From: Helicobacter_D ganmani
Lineage (GTDB): Bacteria; Campylobacterota; Campylobacteria; Campylobacterales; Helicobacteraceae
Reading direction: 5' to 3' (one strand)
Assembly: GCF_965138225.1 (NCBI RefSeq)
Contig: NZ_CBCSAX010000003.1
DNA length: 64,000 nt
Shown: positions 1-9,102 of the stretch, in pieces
Position numbering within the stretch: the first letter of the stretch is position 1
How the letters are laid out: each line of letters opens with the position of its first letter
Program-made: the position numbers and the translations under genes
The notes under the pieces: generated by a model
What the model was told of the DNA's origin: nothing
Database searches by the model: none
Seen by the model: only the letters and a program-made list of their open reading frames with translations

Positions 1-310
1 CACCCGCACCTACCGCATTGTTTTCTTGCTTAATATCACAATAAAGCACATTGGCTTGCAAGATGAAATTGGCAAGTTCGGGGTCATCTACGACAATATA
101 GCCTTTGTTTTGTAGTTTTTGTAAAATTTTAGATTCCAAATTAATTTCTTGTCCGCTTGTATTGCGCAGTGCAACAAAAATCGTTTGTTTGGATTTTGCA
201 ACAGGGTCTATAAAAATGCTTTGCGACATTGTCGCTTTTGTTTGCATTGTTGTTGTAACACAACCACTTAATGCTAAGATACATAAAAGAGGAAGCCATA
301 TTGTTTTCAT
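1..310 (-). CDS. traT: TraT-like outer-membrane lipoprotein, 3' end outside window
   Basis: The reading frame runs off the left edge; 103 codons are visible from ATG at 310. The N-terminus (MKTIWLPLLCILALSGCVTT) is a lipoprotein signal peptide with lipobox LSGC, so the mature protein should be acylated and exported. The mature part (MSQSIFIDP, then KQTIFVALRNTS, then ILQANVLYCD) matches the TraT family in order and spacing. TraT proteins are exposed outer-membrane lipoproteins linked in plasmid systems to surface exclusion and serum resistance. Chromosomal homologues in Helicobacter have no proven role that I can cite. The C-terminus cannot be assessed. Family assignment rests on remembered pattern, not on a search. 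Confidence 0.75.
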   Translation of the reverse strand, partial: MKTIWLPLLCILALSGCVTTTMQTKATMSQSIFIDPVAKSKQTIFVALRNTSGQEINLESKILQKLQNKGYIVVDDPELANFILQANVLYCDIKQENNAVGAG

Positions 311-432
311 TGATGAACCTTTTTGAGAAAATAAATATTATAAATATTATACTAAATTTATCTAACTTTTTGGATAACAGCAAGATAATGAAAGAAAAAG
401 AATGAGATTCTAAAATAATAAAAGGTTTTCAA

Positions 433-510
433 TGGGGTGGGCGATGGGAATCGAACCCACGACCCTCAGGACCACAATCTGATGCTCTAACCGACTGAGC
501 TACGCCCACC
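433..510 (-). tRNA. tRNA-His (anticodon GTG)
   Basis: The minus strand folds as a complete cloverleaf. The anticodon stem-loop has GTG in the loop. The T arm contains GGTTCGA. An encoded CCA ends the gene at 433. The acceptor shows the extra G-1 paired to C73 that is typical of bacterial tRNA-His, giving an 8-bp acceptor. It lies 17 bases from tRNA-Pro on the same strand, so the two are probably cotranscribed. Confidence 0.95.
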
Positions 511-527
511 ATTTAAGATTAGGAAAA

Positions 528-605
528 TGGTCGGGGCGAAAGGATTCGAACCTTCGACCCCTTGGTCCCAAACCAAGTGCGCTAACCAGACTGCGCTACG
601 CCCCG
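528..605 (-). tRNA. tRNA-Pro (anticodon TGG)
   Basis: The minus strand gives a full cloverleaf with a 7-bp acceptor (CGGGGCG paired to CGCCCCG), discriminator A and an encoded CCA. The anticodon loop is TTTGGGA, so the anticodon is TGG, which can read the CCN proline family. The gene is upstream of tRNA-His in the same orientation. Confidence 0.95.
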
Positions 606-675
606 ACTAAATAAAAGAAGCGTAATTATACTTTGTAAAACCTTGATTGTCAATATTCTATCAAGGCAAATATGC

Positions 676-681
676 TATAAT
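676..681 (+). promoter_or_regulatory. Extended -10 promoter (TATAAT) for the sulfatase gene
   Basis: TATAAT preceded by TATGC lies about 34 bases before an AAGGAG ribosome site (704-710) and the ATG at 715. Housekeeping promoters in Helicobacter often have a good -10 and no clear -35, as here. It supports 715 as the original start of the frameshifted gene rather than the GTG at 788. Confidence 0.55.
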
Positions 682-714
682 AGAAACTTTCATTTTGCAA
701 AAAGAAGGAGTTTT

Positions 715-2272
715 ATGCGATTGGTTGTCTTACAGATTTTGAGCTTTACTTTTATTCTTTTGTGCAGTCGTTTTTACCGCCTTTTGTGTGTGGTTGAATA
801 CAAAGATCTTGCGTTTAAAATTGCCTACTTTTAATGTTAAACTTCCTATGATTTTGAGCTTGCTTTTGATTTTTCTTGCGCTTTATGTGTTGGCTTTAAG
901 GGGACATTTTAGCTATGTTGCAATGAGGGCTGGAAATTATCGTTTCTCCAAAATAGAAAGCTTTAATTCTCTTGCCCTCAATCCTTTGATGAGTTTTAGT
1001 TTTGCATTAAGAGATTATCAAAAAGACTCTTTGGATTTAAAACCTGCTAATATGGAGAGATTAGAGGAATTATCAAAAATCTTTCCACTTTTTTCCACAA
1101 CTCCCAAAAATGACTTTGCACTTAAGAATCCACCGCATATTATGGTGAATCTAATGGAAAGTTTTGGCACTCAAATGCTGTCTTTGCAAGAGGGAAACTT
1201 GAATCTGCTAGGCGAACTTGCGCAACATTTTGAAGAGGATTTTGTATGGACACGTTTTTTACCATGCCAAAATGGCACAGCCTCAAGTTTCTTTTGTTTG
1301 TTTTTCCAAAGTCCTATTGTGCTTTCAAAATCAAAATATAAGGAACATTATTTACCCTTTATCCCAATAGAAGTTTATAAGCAGCAAGGTTATAGAGTGA
1401 TTTTTCTTACTGCGGGCAATTCAACTTGGTCTGATTTGGGGTTTTTTATGAAAGCGCAAGGTGCTGATGAAATCATTGATGAAGTTGCTTTACTTCAAGA
1501 TTATCCAAACTCAAGTAAAATACATTTTCATTCTCATTATGGTGTAGGCGATGAGTTTATGTATCAAAAGGCATTGGAGCTTTTATCTAATGCAAAAGAG
1601 CCACTTTTGATTCTTGCTTTGAGTGTTTCTAATCATCCTCCTTATCCTAAAGTGCCGATTTTATTTTCTAAAGAGCAAATTCCATTAGAGATTTTTGACA
1701 AAATACCCAAAAACACTTCCGCAATCCTTAATACTTATGTTTATGCCAACAATGAATTTGCGAGATTCTTAAGCAAAGTCAAGCAAAGTGAGCTAAAAGA
1801 CAAGTTAATTATTGCTGCCACAGGAGACCATAGAGTAAGGGGAGTGGCAATGGATTTTAATACAGAAAAAGCCTTAGCTTATGGCGTGCCCTTTTATCTT
1901 TATGTTCCAAAAGCCTATCAAGGAGAAATAGTCTATGACAAAACTCGGATTGGCTCGCATAAGGATATATTCCCCACACTCTATGCCTTGACTTTGAGCG
2001 AAACAAGATTCTTACATCTTGGCGGACGCAATTTGCTAGAGACGCAAGAGAATGATAAATTTGCATTTGGCTTTAATGCGGAAGTATGGATTGACAATGA
2101 GGGGATTTATCCGCGTAGCTCCAATCTTGGATATAAGTATAAAGATAATCAAAGTTTGCTTAGCACAGAAGAAAGCTTTGCTCTTGATGAGGAGCATTTG
2201 GAATTCCACAAGATTTATCAAGAATTTTTAGAATTGCAACTGCGTTACAAGCTTCTCAATCTTGCGCAATAG
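715..2272 (+). pseudogene. LTA-synthase/sulfatase-family membrane protein, frameshifted near the 5' end
   Basis: An ATG at 715 with a strong ribosome site opens a hydrophobic segment (MRLVVLQILSFTFILLC) that hits a stop at 834. The next frame is open from 743 to 2272 and carries the rest, so one extra base somewhere in 743-834 (perhaps the T5 run at 771-775) breaks the gene. The second part has one more membrane segment and a periplasmic alkaline-phosphatase-fold domain. Metal and catalytic motifs are in place: ESFG, QNGTASS (nucleophile Thr), GVGDEFMY, SNHPPY and TGDHR. Family members transfer phosphoglycerol or phosphoethanolamine-like groups to envelope glycans. The membrane region is short for the family, which usually has about five helices. 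A GTG at 788 could still give a 494-residue product. This may be a real mutation or a sequencing error. Confidence 0.7.
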
Positions 2273-2285
2273 AATCTCGCCTAAC

Positions 2286-2990
2286 CTATTTCCTACAAGA
2301 AGTGGCTAAAAGCTTGAATTTAAGCTCCGCAAGCTCCCAATCCTCTAGTGTGTCAATATCTTGCACACGCATAGGGGGTAGCACAATACTCACAGAATCC
2401 TCAAAAATATTTTCACGATTGCGCCATACACTTGAGCGTGCGAAATAAAATTGCCCTGCGTCGTGGTAGATTTTCTCTAAATCTTGCGAACGTTTAGAAA
2501 AATGCTCTTTAAAAAGCATTTTATTGTGATTTTTTATAATGTTAAAGGCGCGATAAGGCGAGTAATCATACTCCACCGCACCAAAACAATAGCAAGAGGA
2601 CGCGTAGGTTTTCGCTTGCAAAAAAGATTCTGTAAGTGTCTTAGAATCTAGCAAAGGTGCAGTTGCATAGAGGCAGCATATCCATAAATCTTGCGATTCT
2701 ACTTCTTGCATTTCAAGAGATTCTATTGCGTGCAAAATCACCTCTCTTGTGCTGCTATAATCTGTGCTTAAGTCCTCTGGACGCCTCAATGCGCTAACTC
2801 CAAAACTTTTGGCAAATTCTAAAATCTCCTCATCATCACTTGAAACAAGAATTTTATCAAAGATTCCGCTTTTTTGCGCATTTTGCAGACTATAAGACAA
2901 AATGGGTTTGCCACAAAAATTTTTGAGATTCTTTCTTTTAATTCGCTTACTCCCACCGCGTGCGGGGATTACGCACACACAAGATTCCAT
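2286..2990 (-). CDS. pseF: PseF, CMP-pseudaminic acid cytidylyltransferase
   Basis: The enzyme activates pseudaminic acid with CTP, the last step before transfer to flagellin. The start ATG at 2990 (MESCVCVIPARGGSKR) is chosen over an upstream in-frame start because it lies one base after the pseC stop and has AAGGA before it. The P-A-R-G-G-S-K-R nucleotide-binding motif (residues 9-16) is the signature of CMP-sialic acid synthetase-type enzymes, and 234 residues is normal length. It is the third gene of pseB-pseC-pseF, tightly packed. PseG and PseI, needed between PseC/PseH and PseF, are not in this window. CMP-Neu or CMP-Leg synthetases are related, but the pseB/pseC context makes Pse the likely sugar. 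Confidence 0.9.
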   Translation of the reverse strand: MESCVCVIPARGGSKRIKRKNLKNFCGKPILSYSLQNAQKSGIFDKILVSSDDEEILEFAKSFGVSALRRPEDLSTDYSSTREVILHAIESLEMQEVESQDLWICCLYATAPLLDSKTLTESFLQAKTYASSCYCFGAVEYDYSPYRAFNIIKNHNKMLFKEHFSKRSQDLEKIYHDAGQFYFARSSVWRNRENIFEDSVSIVLPPMRVQDIDTLEDWELAELKFKLLATSCRK

Positions 2991-2991
2991 T

Positions 2992-4152
2992 TTAGTCCTT
3001 TTTGCGCACAGATTCTTGTAGAATCGCAATCACTTTTTGCTGCTCCTGTTCGCTTAAAGTTGGGAAAAGTGGCAGACTAATGGCGTTTTGATAGTAGGAT
3101 TCTGCCTTTTTGAAGTCTCCTTTTTTGAAACCAAATCGTGCATAAAAGGGTTGCAAGTGAATTGGGATATAATGCACTTGCGCACCGATTCCAGCTGCCT
3201 GTAATTTGCCAAATAATTCTTTGCGTTTGATTCCGCTTTTTTTGGTGAGTAAAATCACATACAAGTGGAATGCACTGTAATTATAAGGTGCAACATAGGG
3301 CAAAATCAGCTCCAAATTGCTTAAATTTTCGTTGTAGGTTTTTACTAGTGCGTTGCGCACGCGTACATATTCTTCTAGTCGCGTTAATTGCGAGATTCCA
3401 AGTGCTGCGTGTAATTCACTTAAGCGATAATTAAAGCCCAAAAATTGTTGCTCATAATACCAAGCCCCAGCATTTTTACCTTTGAATCTTTTTGTGTCTT
3501 TTGTGATTCCGTGGCTTTTGAATATTTGCATTTTGCTTGCGTATTTTTCATTGTTTGTCGTGGCGATTCCACCCTCTGCGCAAGTAATGATTTTAACAGG
3601 GTGGAAGCTAAAAATCGTAATATCACTCCATTTACAACTTCCAATAGGAATTTTACAATAGCTTCCACCAAGTGCGTGTGAAGCGTCTTCTATGATTTTG
3701 AAGCGGTAGATTTGACTTAAGCGATAAATTTCTTTCATCTCGCAGCTTTGTCCGGCAAAATGCACGGCTACAAGCACTTTCGGTAATTTGCGTTTGGGAG
3801 TATTTTTGAGTTTTTTCTCTAACGCTTTTGTGTCTAAATTGTAGGTTTGTGCATCAATATCTACAAAATCTACTTTTGCACCGCAGTAGATTCCACAATT
3901 TGCACTCGCAACAAAACTATTGGGTGTCGTCCATAAAAAGTCTCCTTTGCCAAGCCCCAAAGCAAGAGCGGCGCAATGGAGCGCGCTTGTTGCACTATTG
4001 AAACTCACACCAAATTGCGCACCCACTTTACTCGCTATCTTTTCTTCAAACTCTTGTGCTTTTGGTCCTTGCGTAATCAAGGGGGATTTGAGAGCGTCTA
4101 TTACCGCATTAATATCTGATTCTGTAATTTCTTGTTTGCCATAAGGAATCAT
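2992..4152 (-). CDS. pseC: PseC, UDP-4-amino-4,6-dideoxy-AltNAc aminotransferase
   Basis: A PLP-dependent aminotransferase of the DegT/DnrJ/EryC1 type (386 residues) that aminates C4 of the keto sugar made by PseB, using glutamate. The PLP-binding lysine is Lys187 in FSFHPVK. The preceding EDASHALG (155-162) is the cofactor-phosphate and aspartate motif. The start overlaps the pseB stop by ATGA, so translation is probably coupled. Its product is the substrate of the N-acetyltransferase PseH, candidates for which lie in the distant island at 39-41 kb. Confidence 0.95.
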   Translation of the reverse strand: MIPYGKQEITESDINAVIDALKSPLITQGPKAQEFEEKIASKVGAQFGVSFNSATSALHCAALALGLGKGDFLWTTPNSFVASANCGIYCGAKVDFVDIDAQTYNLDTKALEKKLKNTPKRKLPKVLVAVHFAGQSCEMKEIYRLSQIYRFKIIEDASHALGGSYCKIPIGSCKWSDITIFSFHPVKIITCAEGGIATTNNEKYASKMQIFKSHGITKDTKRFKGKNAGAWYYEQQFLGFNYRLSELHAALGISQLTRLEEYVRVRNALVKTYNENLSNLELILPYVAPYNYSAFHLYVILLTKKSGIKRKELFGKLQAAGIGAQVHYIPIHLQPFYARFGFKKGDFKKAESYYQNAISLPLFPTLSEQEQQKVIAILQESVRKKD

Positions 4153-5135
4153 TGTAGCAACTCCAAAAATTCCTCACAACTTAACCATTGTTTATTTGTG
4201 CCAGAATCATAAGAAAATCCGCGTGGCACAAGCTTTCCACTCTCACCTAACACATTGGTGCTAAAGTCGGTAATGAAGCTAAACTGAATTGTAGGCGCAA
4301 TGACATAATAGTCGTTAAATTCATAGGTAATATGGCTATCATCACTCGGACACATCGTTTCGTGGATTTTTTCACCCGGTCGGATTCCGACGATTTTATG
4401 AGGTAAGTTTGGAGCTAGAGCTTTCGCCACTTCGGTTATTTTCATTGATGGAATTTTAGGGACAAAAGTTTCCCCACCTTTCATTCTTTCAAAGTTTTTC
4501 AAAACAAAATCCACTCCTTGTTGCAAAGTAATCATAAAGCGTGTCATTTCTGGGTCTGTAATAGGTAACTCTTTTGCTCCCTCACAAATGAGTTTTTGAA
4601 AAAATGGCACGACAGAGCCACGTGAGCCAATAACATTACCATAACGCACGACAGAAAAGCGAGTTTTGCGCATTCCGGCAATATTGTTTGCCGCGACAAA
4701 AAGCTTATCACTTGCCAATTTTGTCGCCCCATAGAGATTGATAGGATTTGCCGCTTTATCGGTGGAAAGTGCAATGACTTTTGAGATTCCATTGCTAAGG
4801 GCTGCATTGATGACGTTTTGCGCGCCATAAATATTTGTTTTAATGCATTCTGTTGGATTGTATTCTGCGGCTGGAACTTGTTTGAGTGCTGCGGCGTGGA
4901 TAATGTAATCAATTCCAATGGTCGCTTCTTTGAGTCTGCTTTCATCACGCACATCACCTAAAAAATATCGCATACAAGAGGCGTTATAGGTTTGTGCCAT
5001 TTCAAATTGTTTCAACTCATCACGGGAGAAAATGACAATTTTTTTGGGCTTGTATCGCTCTAGGAGTGTTTTGGTATAGCATTTACCAAAACTCCCTGTG
5101 CCACCGGTGATTAGAATACTTTTATCATTGAACAT
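4149..5135 (-). CDS. pseB: PseB, UDP-GlcNAc 4,6-dehydratase (5-inverting)
   Basis: First enzyme of pseudaminic acid synthesis. It is a short-chain dehydrogenase-fold protein of 328 residues. The NADP-binding GGTGSFG is at 11-17. Asp126-Lys127 in STDKAANP, followed by Tyr135 and Lys139 (YGATK), match the catalytic residues that distinguish the inverting PseB family. It is the first gene of pseB-pseC-pseF. A -10-like TATAAT lies about 30 bases upstream on the minus strand. Confidence 0.95.
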   Translation of the reverse strand: MFNDKSILITGGTGSFGKCYTKTLLERYKPKKIVIFSRDELKQFEMAQTYNASCMRYFLGDVRDESRLKEATIGIDYIIHAAALKQVPAAEYNPTECIKTNIYGAQNVINAALSNGISKVIALSTDKAANPINLYGATKLASDKLFVAANNIAGMRKTRFSVVRYGNVIGSRGSVVPFFQKLICEGAKELPITDPEMTRFMITLQQGVDFVLKNFERMKGGETFVPKIPSMKITEVAKALAPNLPHKIVGIRPGEKIHETMCPSDDSHITYEFNDYYVIAPTIQFSFITDFSTNVLGESGKLVPRGFSYDSGTNKQWLSCEEFLELLQ

Positions 5136-5164
5136 TTTGCACCTTATGTAAAAAATAGGGTTTA

Positions 5165-5170
5165 ATTATA
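5165..5170 (-). promoter_or_regulatory. -10 element for pseBCF
   Basis: On the minus strand TATAAT occurs about 30 bases before the pseB ATG, with TATAG just before it. No sigma-28 or sigma-54 pattern was seen here, so this copy of the Pse operon looks constitutively expressed. The rest of 5136-5300 holds a small GCCGA/TCGGC hairpin (about 5230-5243) and no gene. Confidence 0.5.
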
Positions 5171-5300
5171 CTATAAAATCTGATATTTCATTGTTTTTAT
5201 TGTGGGATTCAATATTGTAGATTGCCACGCCGACAAATCGGCTTGCAAGGATAAGAACGGGCTGAAATATCCTCTAAATAAGGCTTTGTGAGGTGTTAGG

Positions 5301-6629
5301 CTATCCAAACACGCGCTTGAAAATTGCCTCTACATTTTTGGTGTAATAGCTAAATTCAAAACATTCTTTGATGGCGTTTTCTCCAATTAACTCAACCAAT
5401 TCGGAATCGGACAATAAATATTGCAAATAAAGAGATTCTCCTTTGTTGTTAAGAGCGGCTTTGCCCTCTTGCAAATCTGTCCATACTTTCATTGCATTGC
5501 GTTGCACGATCTTATAGGCATTTTCACGACTGACGCCCTTTTTGGGAAGTTCTAGTAAAATGCGTTGTGAAAAGACAAGCCCACCTGTTAAATTGAGGTT
5601 TTTCATCATATTTTTAGGATAGACGACAAGCTTCTCAAGCAAGTCGCTTAGGCGATGAAGCATAAAATCTGTGGTAATAAAAGAATCAGGTAAAATAAAC
5701 CGCTCCACACTAGAGTGGCTAATGTCTCGCTCGTGCCACAACGCAACATTTTCCATAGCTGGAATCGCAAAAGAGCGAATCATACGACAAAGCCCGGTAA
5801 TATTTTCGCTCAACACGGGATTCCGCTTATGTGGCATTGCACTACTCCCTTTCTGTCCTTGTGAAAAATATTCCTCTGCCTCATAGACTTCGGTACGTTG
5901 TAAATGCCGAATCTCTATGGCGATTTTTTCGCAACTGCTTGCAAGAAGTGCTAAATCACTAATAAGTCTTGCATAGCGATCTCTTTGAATTACTTGATTG
6001 CTAGCGGGTGCGGCTTTTAGCCCTAAATCCTCGCAGACAAGTTCTTCTAGCTCCATAGGTGTATGTGCGAGATTTCCCATCGCACCGCTTAGTTGCCCCA
6101 CTGAAATCACTTCTAAGGTGGCTTCTAAGGCTCTCAAATGTCTCTTGATTTCATCATACCAAATCGCACAAACAAGCCCAAAAGTAATGGGTTCGCCGTG
6201 GATTCCGTGAGAGCGTCCCACCATTAAGGTTTCCTTGTGTCCTAGTGCTCTTTTTTTAATCACTTCGCATAAATGCTTGACATCTTCTATAATGATTTTT
6301 AAGGAATCTCGCATTTGAAGTGCCACAGCAGTATCAATACAATCACTAGAGGTGATACCATAATGAAACCAACGTGATTCCTCACCCAAAGATTCCGCCA
6401 CACTCGTTGTAAAAGCAATTAAATCGTGTTTTGTAACTGCTTCAATTTCGTCAATTCTCGCAATATCAAATTTTGCATTTTTGCAGATTTTTTCGCAATC
6501 ACTATTAGGAATTAACCCAAGTTTATTCCATCCTCTTACCAATGCCTTTTCTACTTCTAGCCAAGCAGAATATTTCGCATTTAAATCCCAAAGCCCTTTC
6601 ATCTCTTCTCTTGCATATCGTTCTACCAT
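5301..6629 (-). CDS. purB: Adenylosuccinate lyase
   Basis: PurB cleaves SAICAR and adenylosuccinate, two fumarate-releasing steps of purine synthesis. The fumarase/aspartase-superfamily signature is present at 262-271 (SSAMPHKRNP). The catalytic His region is GRSHGIHGEP (138-147). Its 442 residues are standard. It is a stand-alone cytosolic enzyme between the pse operon and the decayed restriction system. The start at 6629 is supported by AAGGAG just upstream on the minus strand. Confidence 0.95.
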   Translation of the reverse strand: MVERYAREEMKGLWDLNAKYSAWLEVEKALVRGWNKLGLIPNSDCEKICKNAKFDIARIDEIEAVTKHDLIAFTTSVAESLGEESRWFHYGITSSDCIDTAVALQMRDSLKIIIEDVKHLCEVIKKRALGHKETLMVGRSHGIHGEPITFGLVCAIWYDEIKRHLRALEATLEVISVGQLSGAMGNLAHTPMELEELVCEDLGLKAAPASNQVIQRDRYARLISDLALLASSCEKIAIEIRHLQRTEVYEAEEYFSQGQKGSSAMPHKRNPVLSENITGLCRMIRSFAIPAMENVALWHERDISHSSVERFILPDSFITTDFMLHRLSDLLEKLVVYPKNMMKNLNLTGGLVFSQRILLELPKKGVSRENAYKIVQRNAMKVWTDLQEGKAALNNKGESLYLQYLLSDSELVELIGENAIKECFEFSYYTKNVEAIFKRVFG

Positions 6630-6809
6630 ATTTTCTCCTTAAAGTAAATTAAAGTTTGTAATTTGAGATTCCATAAAGCATTACTTATCTTTTTGCTTCT
6701 TGTTATGCACTCTATACATATTTTTATTGAAGCCATTTGCGAATAAAATCTTAACTGCCCTACCTTTGCCAACCGAATGCAGTGATTTATAGAGTCTAGT
6801 GTGCATTGT

Positions 6810-7295
6810 TTATCCAAATAAAGATTTTTGTCTTGCAGGATTACTTGGTATAAAATTTGTATCCACAACATAGTTTTTTATTAATGCTTCTTTGATTGCG
6901 TTTCTATTGTTTTCACTTGCACCCAAATGATAAAAATGCTCAATAATGTCATTATCAAATCTATTCCACAATGTTATTATATACTTATTTTCTCTATATC
7001 GGTTACTATGCCAAGTTGAGAGTATAAACTTTGCCTTTGTGCTAGATAAAATTTCATAAAGTTCTTTTTCTTTCGTTTCATTCCAAACATTAAAATAATC
7101 ACAATGCCTATCAATATAAGGTGGGTCGCAATAAATAAAGTCTCCATTAGGTGCGATATTAAAGCCTACAACACCGCTGCCCATAAATGGCTCCAAGTAG
7201 ATTCCTTGATTATCCCACTTCATTGTGCTTTTAATGGAGCAGACTAGCTTACTTTTGATATCTTGAATTTTAAGTGGTGGAATCTTAATTTTCAT
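6810..7295 (-). pseudogene. EcoRV-type adenine-N6 methyltransferase with large internal deletion
   Basis: Only 161 residues, against about 300 for M.EcoRV-like D12-class enzymes. The N-terminal part has KIPPLKIQDIKSKL and the SAM motif EPFMGSG (35-41). The C-terminal part has DPPY (57-60), STWHSNRYRENKY and HFYHLGASENNR, all closely matching M.EcoRV as I remember it. The middle of the family protein, including the target-recognition region with its LNRSCFNG-type motif, is absent. GFNIAP runs directly into GDFIYCDPPY near residue 50. The frame is open, so the loss is an in-frame deletion of roughly 130 codons. The protein should be inactive. It lies 26 bases after its partner endonuclease gene. 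The stretch 6630-6809 downstream holds no convincing gene. Confidence 0.8.
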
Positions 7296-7321
7296 TTCTA
7301 TCCCTATATATTAAATACTCT

Positions 7322-7807
7322 TTAAGTTTTGTTATTTTCTTTAGAATCTGTAATATTGATTTGCCCATAATTTATCCAATAATCATCAAAAATTTCCTCA
7401 CCAAGATTTGCAAATACACCTCTCTCATTGATAATATCATCAATATTTTTAATGCTACGTATATTTGCAGTATTACCACTACCACTAGAATCGCTAGCTA
7501 TTTTATATTTCTCTACAAAAAATAAAGTGAGATTTTGTATCACAGACGGAATTTTTTTTAAATCATCAATTCCATAACGCGTGAGTTCATCAATCATTAT
7601 TCTATCATAAATTACACCCAAGCAAAAATGTCCTTGATATTGATTATAAGGGAATTGGATATTCTTGTTAGATTCTCTATTTTTAAAATATTCTCCGTGT
7701 GAACCTAGAGTAAAACCTTTAATTTTCCATTTAGAGTCTTCGCAGATTTTATCTTGTAGGGTATCAAGAAAATTTCTAAAGTTCTGTATAAACTCTTGCT
7801 TATTCAT
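7322..7807 (-). pseudogene. EcoRV-like type II restriction endonuclease lacking its catalytic segment
   Basis: A 161-residue protein that aligns by eye with EcoRV (245 residues) in its second half. The FTLGS segment followed by NIQFPYNQYQGH parallels FTLGG and NIVYPFDQYIAH of EcoRV. SGSGNTANI (108-116) parallels SGSGNTTNI. FDDYWINY (140-147) parallels FLDYWRNY. Between about residues 26 and 29 some 80 residues are missing, and these would contain the PD...D-x-K metal-binding catalytic site. It is therefore predicted to be unable to cut DNA. It is translated upstream of the matching methyltransferase remnant, the usual R-M pair layout. The EcoRV-type specificity (GATATC) is inferred from family resemblance only. 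Confidence 0.7.
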
Positions 7808-7956
7808 TTTTGTTCCTTGATTATCGGTAGTTTGTAGCTTGTTCGCCTTGCCTTTGTAGGATATTTTGCATTTTTGTGTCGCTTTTCTATATAAGAAATT
7901 AAATCTCTCAATTTATGTTAAAATATCCTAACACAATCCTACTTAAAAGTTACAAA

Positions 7957-8985
7957 ATGCCCTTTGTTTTAAAAGAATTTCCTATTCCAAAACCAATGAA
8001 AGCTCATCAATTCTTAATGCAATGTTTGCATTTAAATATGGCACAATCGCAAAGATATATTAATAAAGGCAAAGTGATTTATGAGGGCAAACCTCTAAAG
8101 AATAATGAAAAAGCCAAGATATTGGAAAAAAGTGTTTGTATTCTCATATTTGAAGCTGATTCTGTCGGCTTAAAGCCACTTTATGAGAATGAACATTTTG
8201 CGCTTTTTGAGAAGCCAGCTAAAATGCTCATTCACCCTAAAGGGAGATTTGCACACCATAGTTTTGTTGATGAGGTGCGCTCTCTTTATGGGGAGGAGGC
8301 TAGCTTGGTTCATCGTATTGACAAGGAGACTAGCGGGCTTGTGCTTGTAGGTAAGCATTCACGCAGTATTACAAAGCTCGGTGCAATGTTTGCAAATCAT
8401 CACATTACAAAAGAATATCTAGCTCTTGTGCGTGGGGATTTGAGTAAAAGTAATTGGAGGGGGAGAGATTTTTGCCTCTCTTTGCCGCTTGCAACACAAC
8501 CAAAAGGCGGGGATTTGTGCGTACGTTCTAAGTTTTTAGGGCAGAGTGAAGCGGAATCACTATCCTTTAGGGAGGCAAAAAGCGAATTTGAAATGTTAGG
8601 AGTGTTGGATTTTTGCTTGCAAAAATCTTTTGGTGGAGATTCTAACTTGCAAACTGTGCCATGCACTTTGTTAAAAGTGCGTCCAAAAAGCGGGCGCACA
8701 CATCAGATTCGCTTGCATTTGTATGCGCTTGGCTTTCCGATTTTGGGAGACCCTCTCTATGGAGCGTTAGATGTGCATAGTCGGGAATATTTAGACGCGG
8801 AATTTATCCCCGCAAAATCACAAAATCTTTCCCGTGATTCTTTATATGGCTTGAGCAATAGGAGGCGAGAGATTTACTTTGGGGCAACGCGCTTGATGTT
8901 GCACGCTTATCATTTGAAATTTAACTTTGAAGGTAAAACCTATGATTTTCAAAGTAGCAAAACTTTTGAGATTCCATTTTCTTGA
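7957..8985 (+). CDS. RluA-family RNA pseudouridine synthase
   Basis: It converts specific uridines in rRNA or tRNA to pseudouridine. An N-terminal S4-like region (about 13-65) is followed by the catalytic core with HRIDKETSG (119-127), where Asp122 is the nucleophile. GRTHQIRLHL is the second family motif. I prefer ATG 7957 (MPFVLKEF, 342 residues). The in-frame ATG at 7915 lies in a stretch resembling a -10 (TTAAAAT) and has no ribosome site. Which uridine is modified cannot be told. A terminator follows at 9057. Confidence 0.85.
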   Translation: MPFVLKEFPIPKPMKAHQFLMQCLHLNMAQSQRYINKGKVIYEGKPLKNNEKAKILEKSVCILIFEADSVGLKPLYENEHFALFEKPAKMLIHPKGRFAHHSFVDEVRSLYGEEASLVHRIDKETSGLVLVGKHSRSITKLGAMFANHHITKEYLALVRGDLSKSNWRGRDFCLSLPLATQPKGGDLCVRSKFLGQSEAESLSFREAKSEFEMLGVLDFCLQKSFGGDSNLQTVPCTLLKVRPKSGRTHQIRLHLYALGFPILGDPLYGALDVHSREYLDAEFIPAKSQNLSRDSLYGLSNRRREIYFGATRLMLHAYHLKFNFEGKTYDFQSSKTFEIPFS

Positions 8986-9056
8986 AATTTTGATTTGGAT
9001 TCTATCCATAAAATGCTTGTGCAACTGCCCAACAAAAAGGCAGATAGAATCCAGAT

Positions 9057-9083
9057 TTAAAAGATTGCTCTTTTAATCTTTTT
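9057..9083 (+). terminator. Rho-independent terminator after the pseudouridine synthase gene
   Basis: AAAAGATT (9059-9066) pairs with AATCTTTT (9075-9082) around an 8-base loop and is followed by Ts. Upstream, TGGATTCTATC (about 8994-9004) and GATAGAATCCA (about 9043-9053) form a second, longer inverted repeat. The genes on the two sides converge, so this region probably separates the two transcription units. Confidence 0.55.
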
Positions 9084-9102
9084 GCATAAGGGATTTTTGG
9101 TT

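Noticed and set aside
6623..6871. An 82-codon minus-strand frame between purB and the methyltransferase remnant
   Set aside because: It overlaps the methyltransferase 3' end in another frame, shows no recognisable domain, and has no clear ribosome site.
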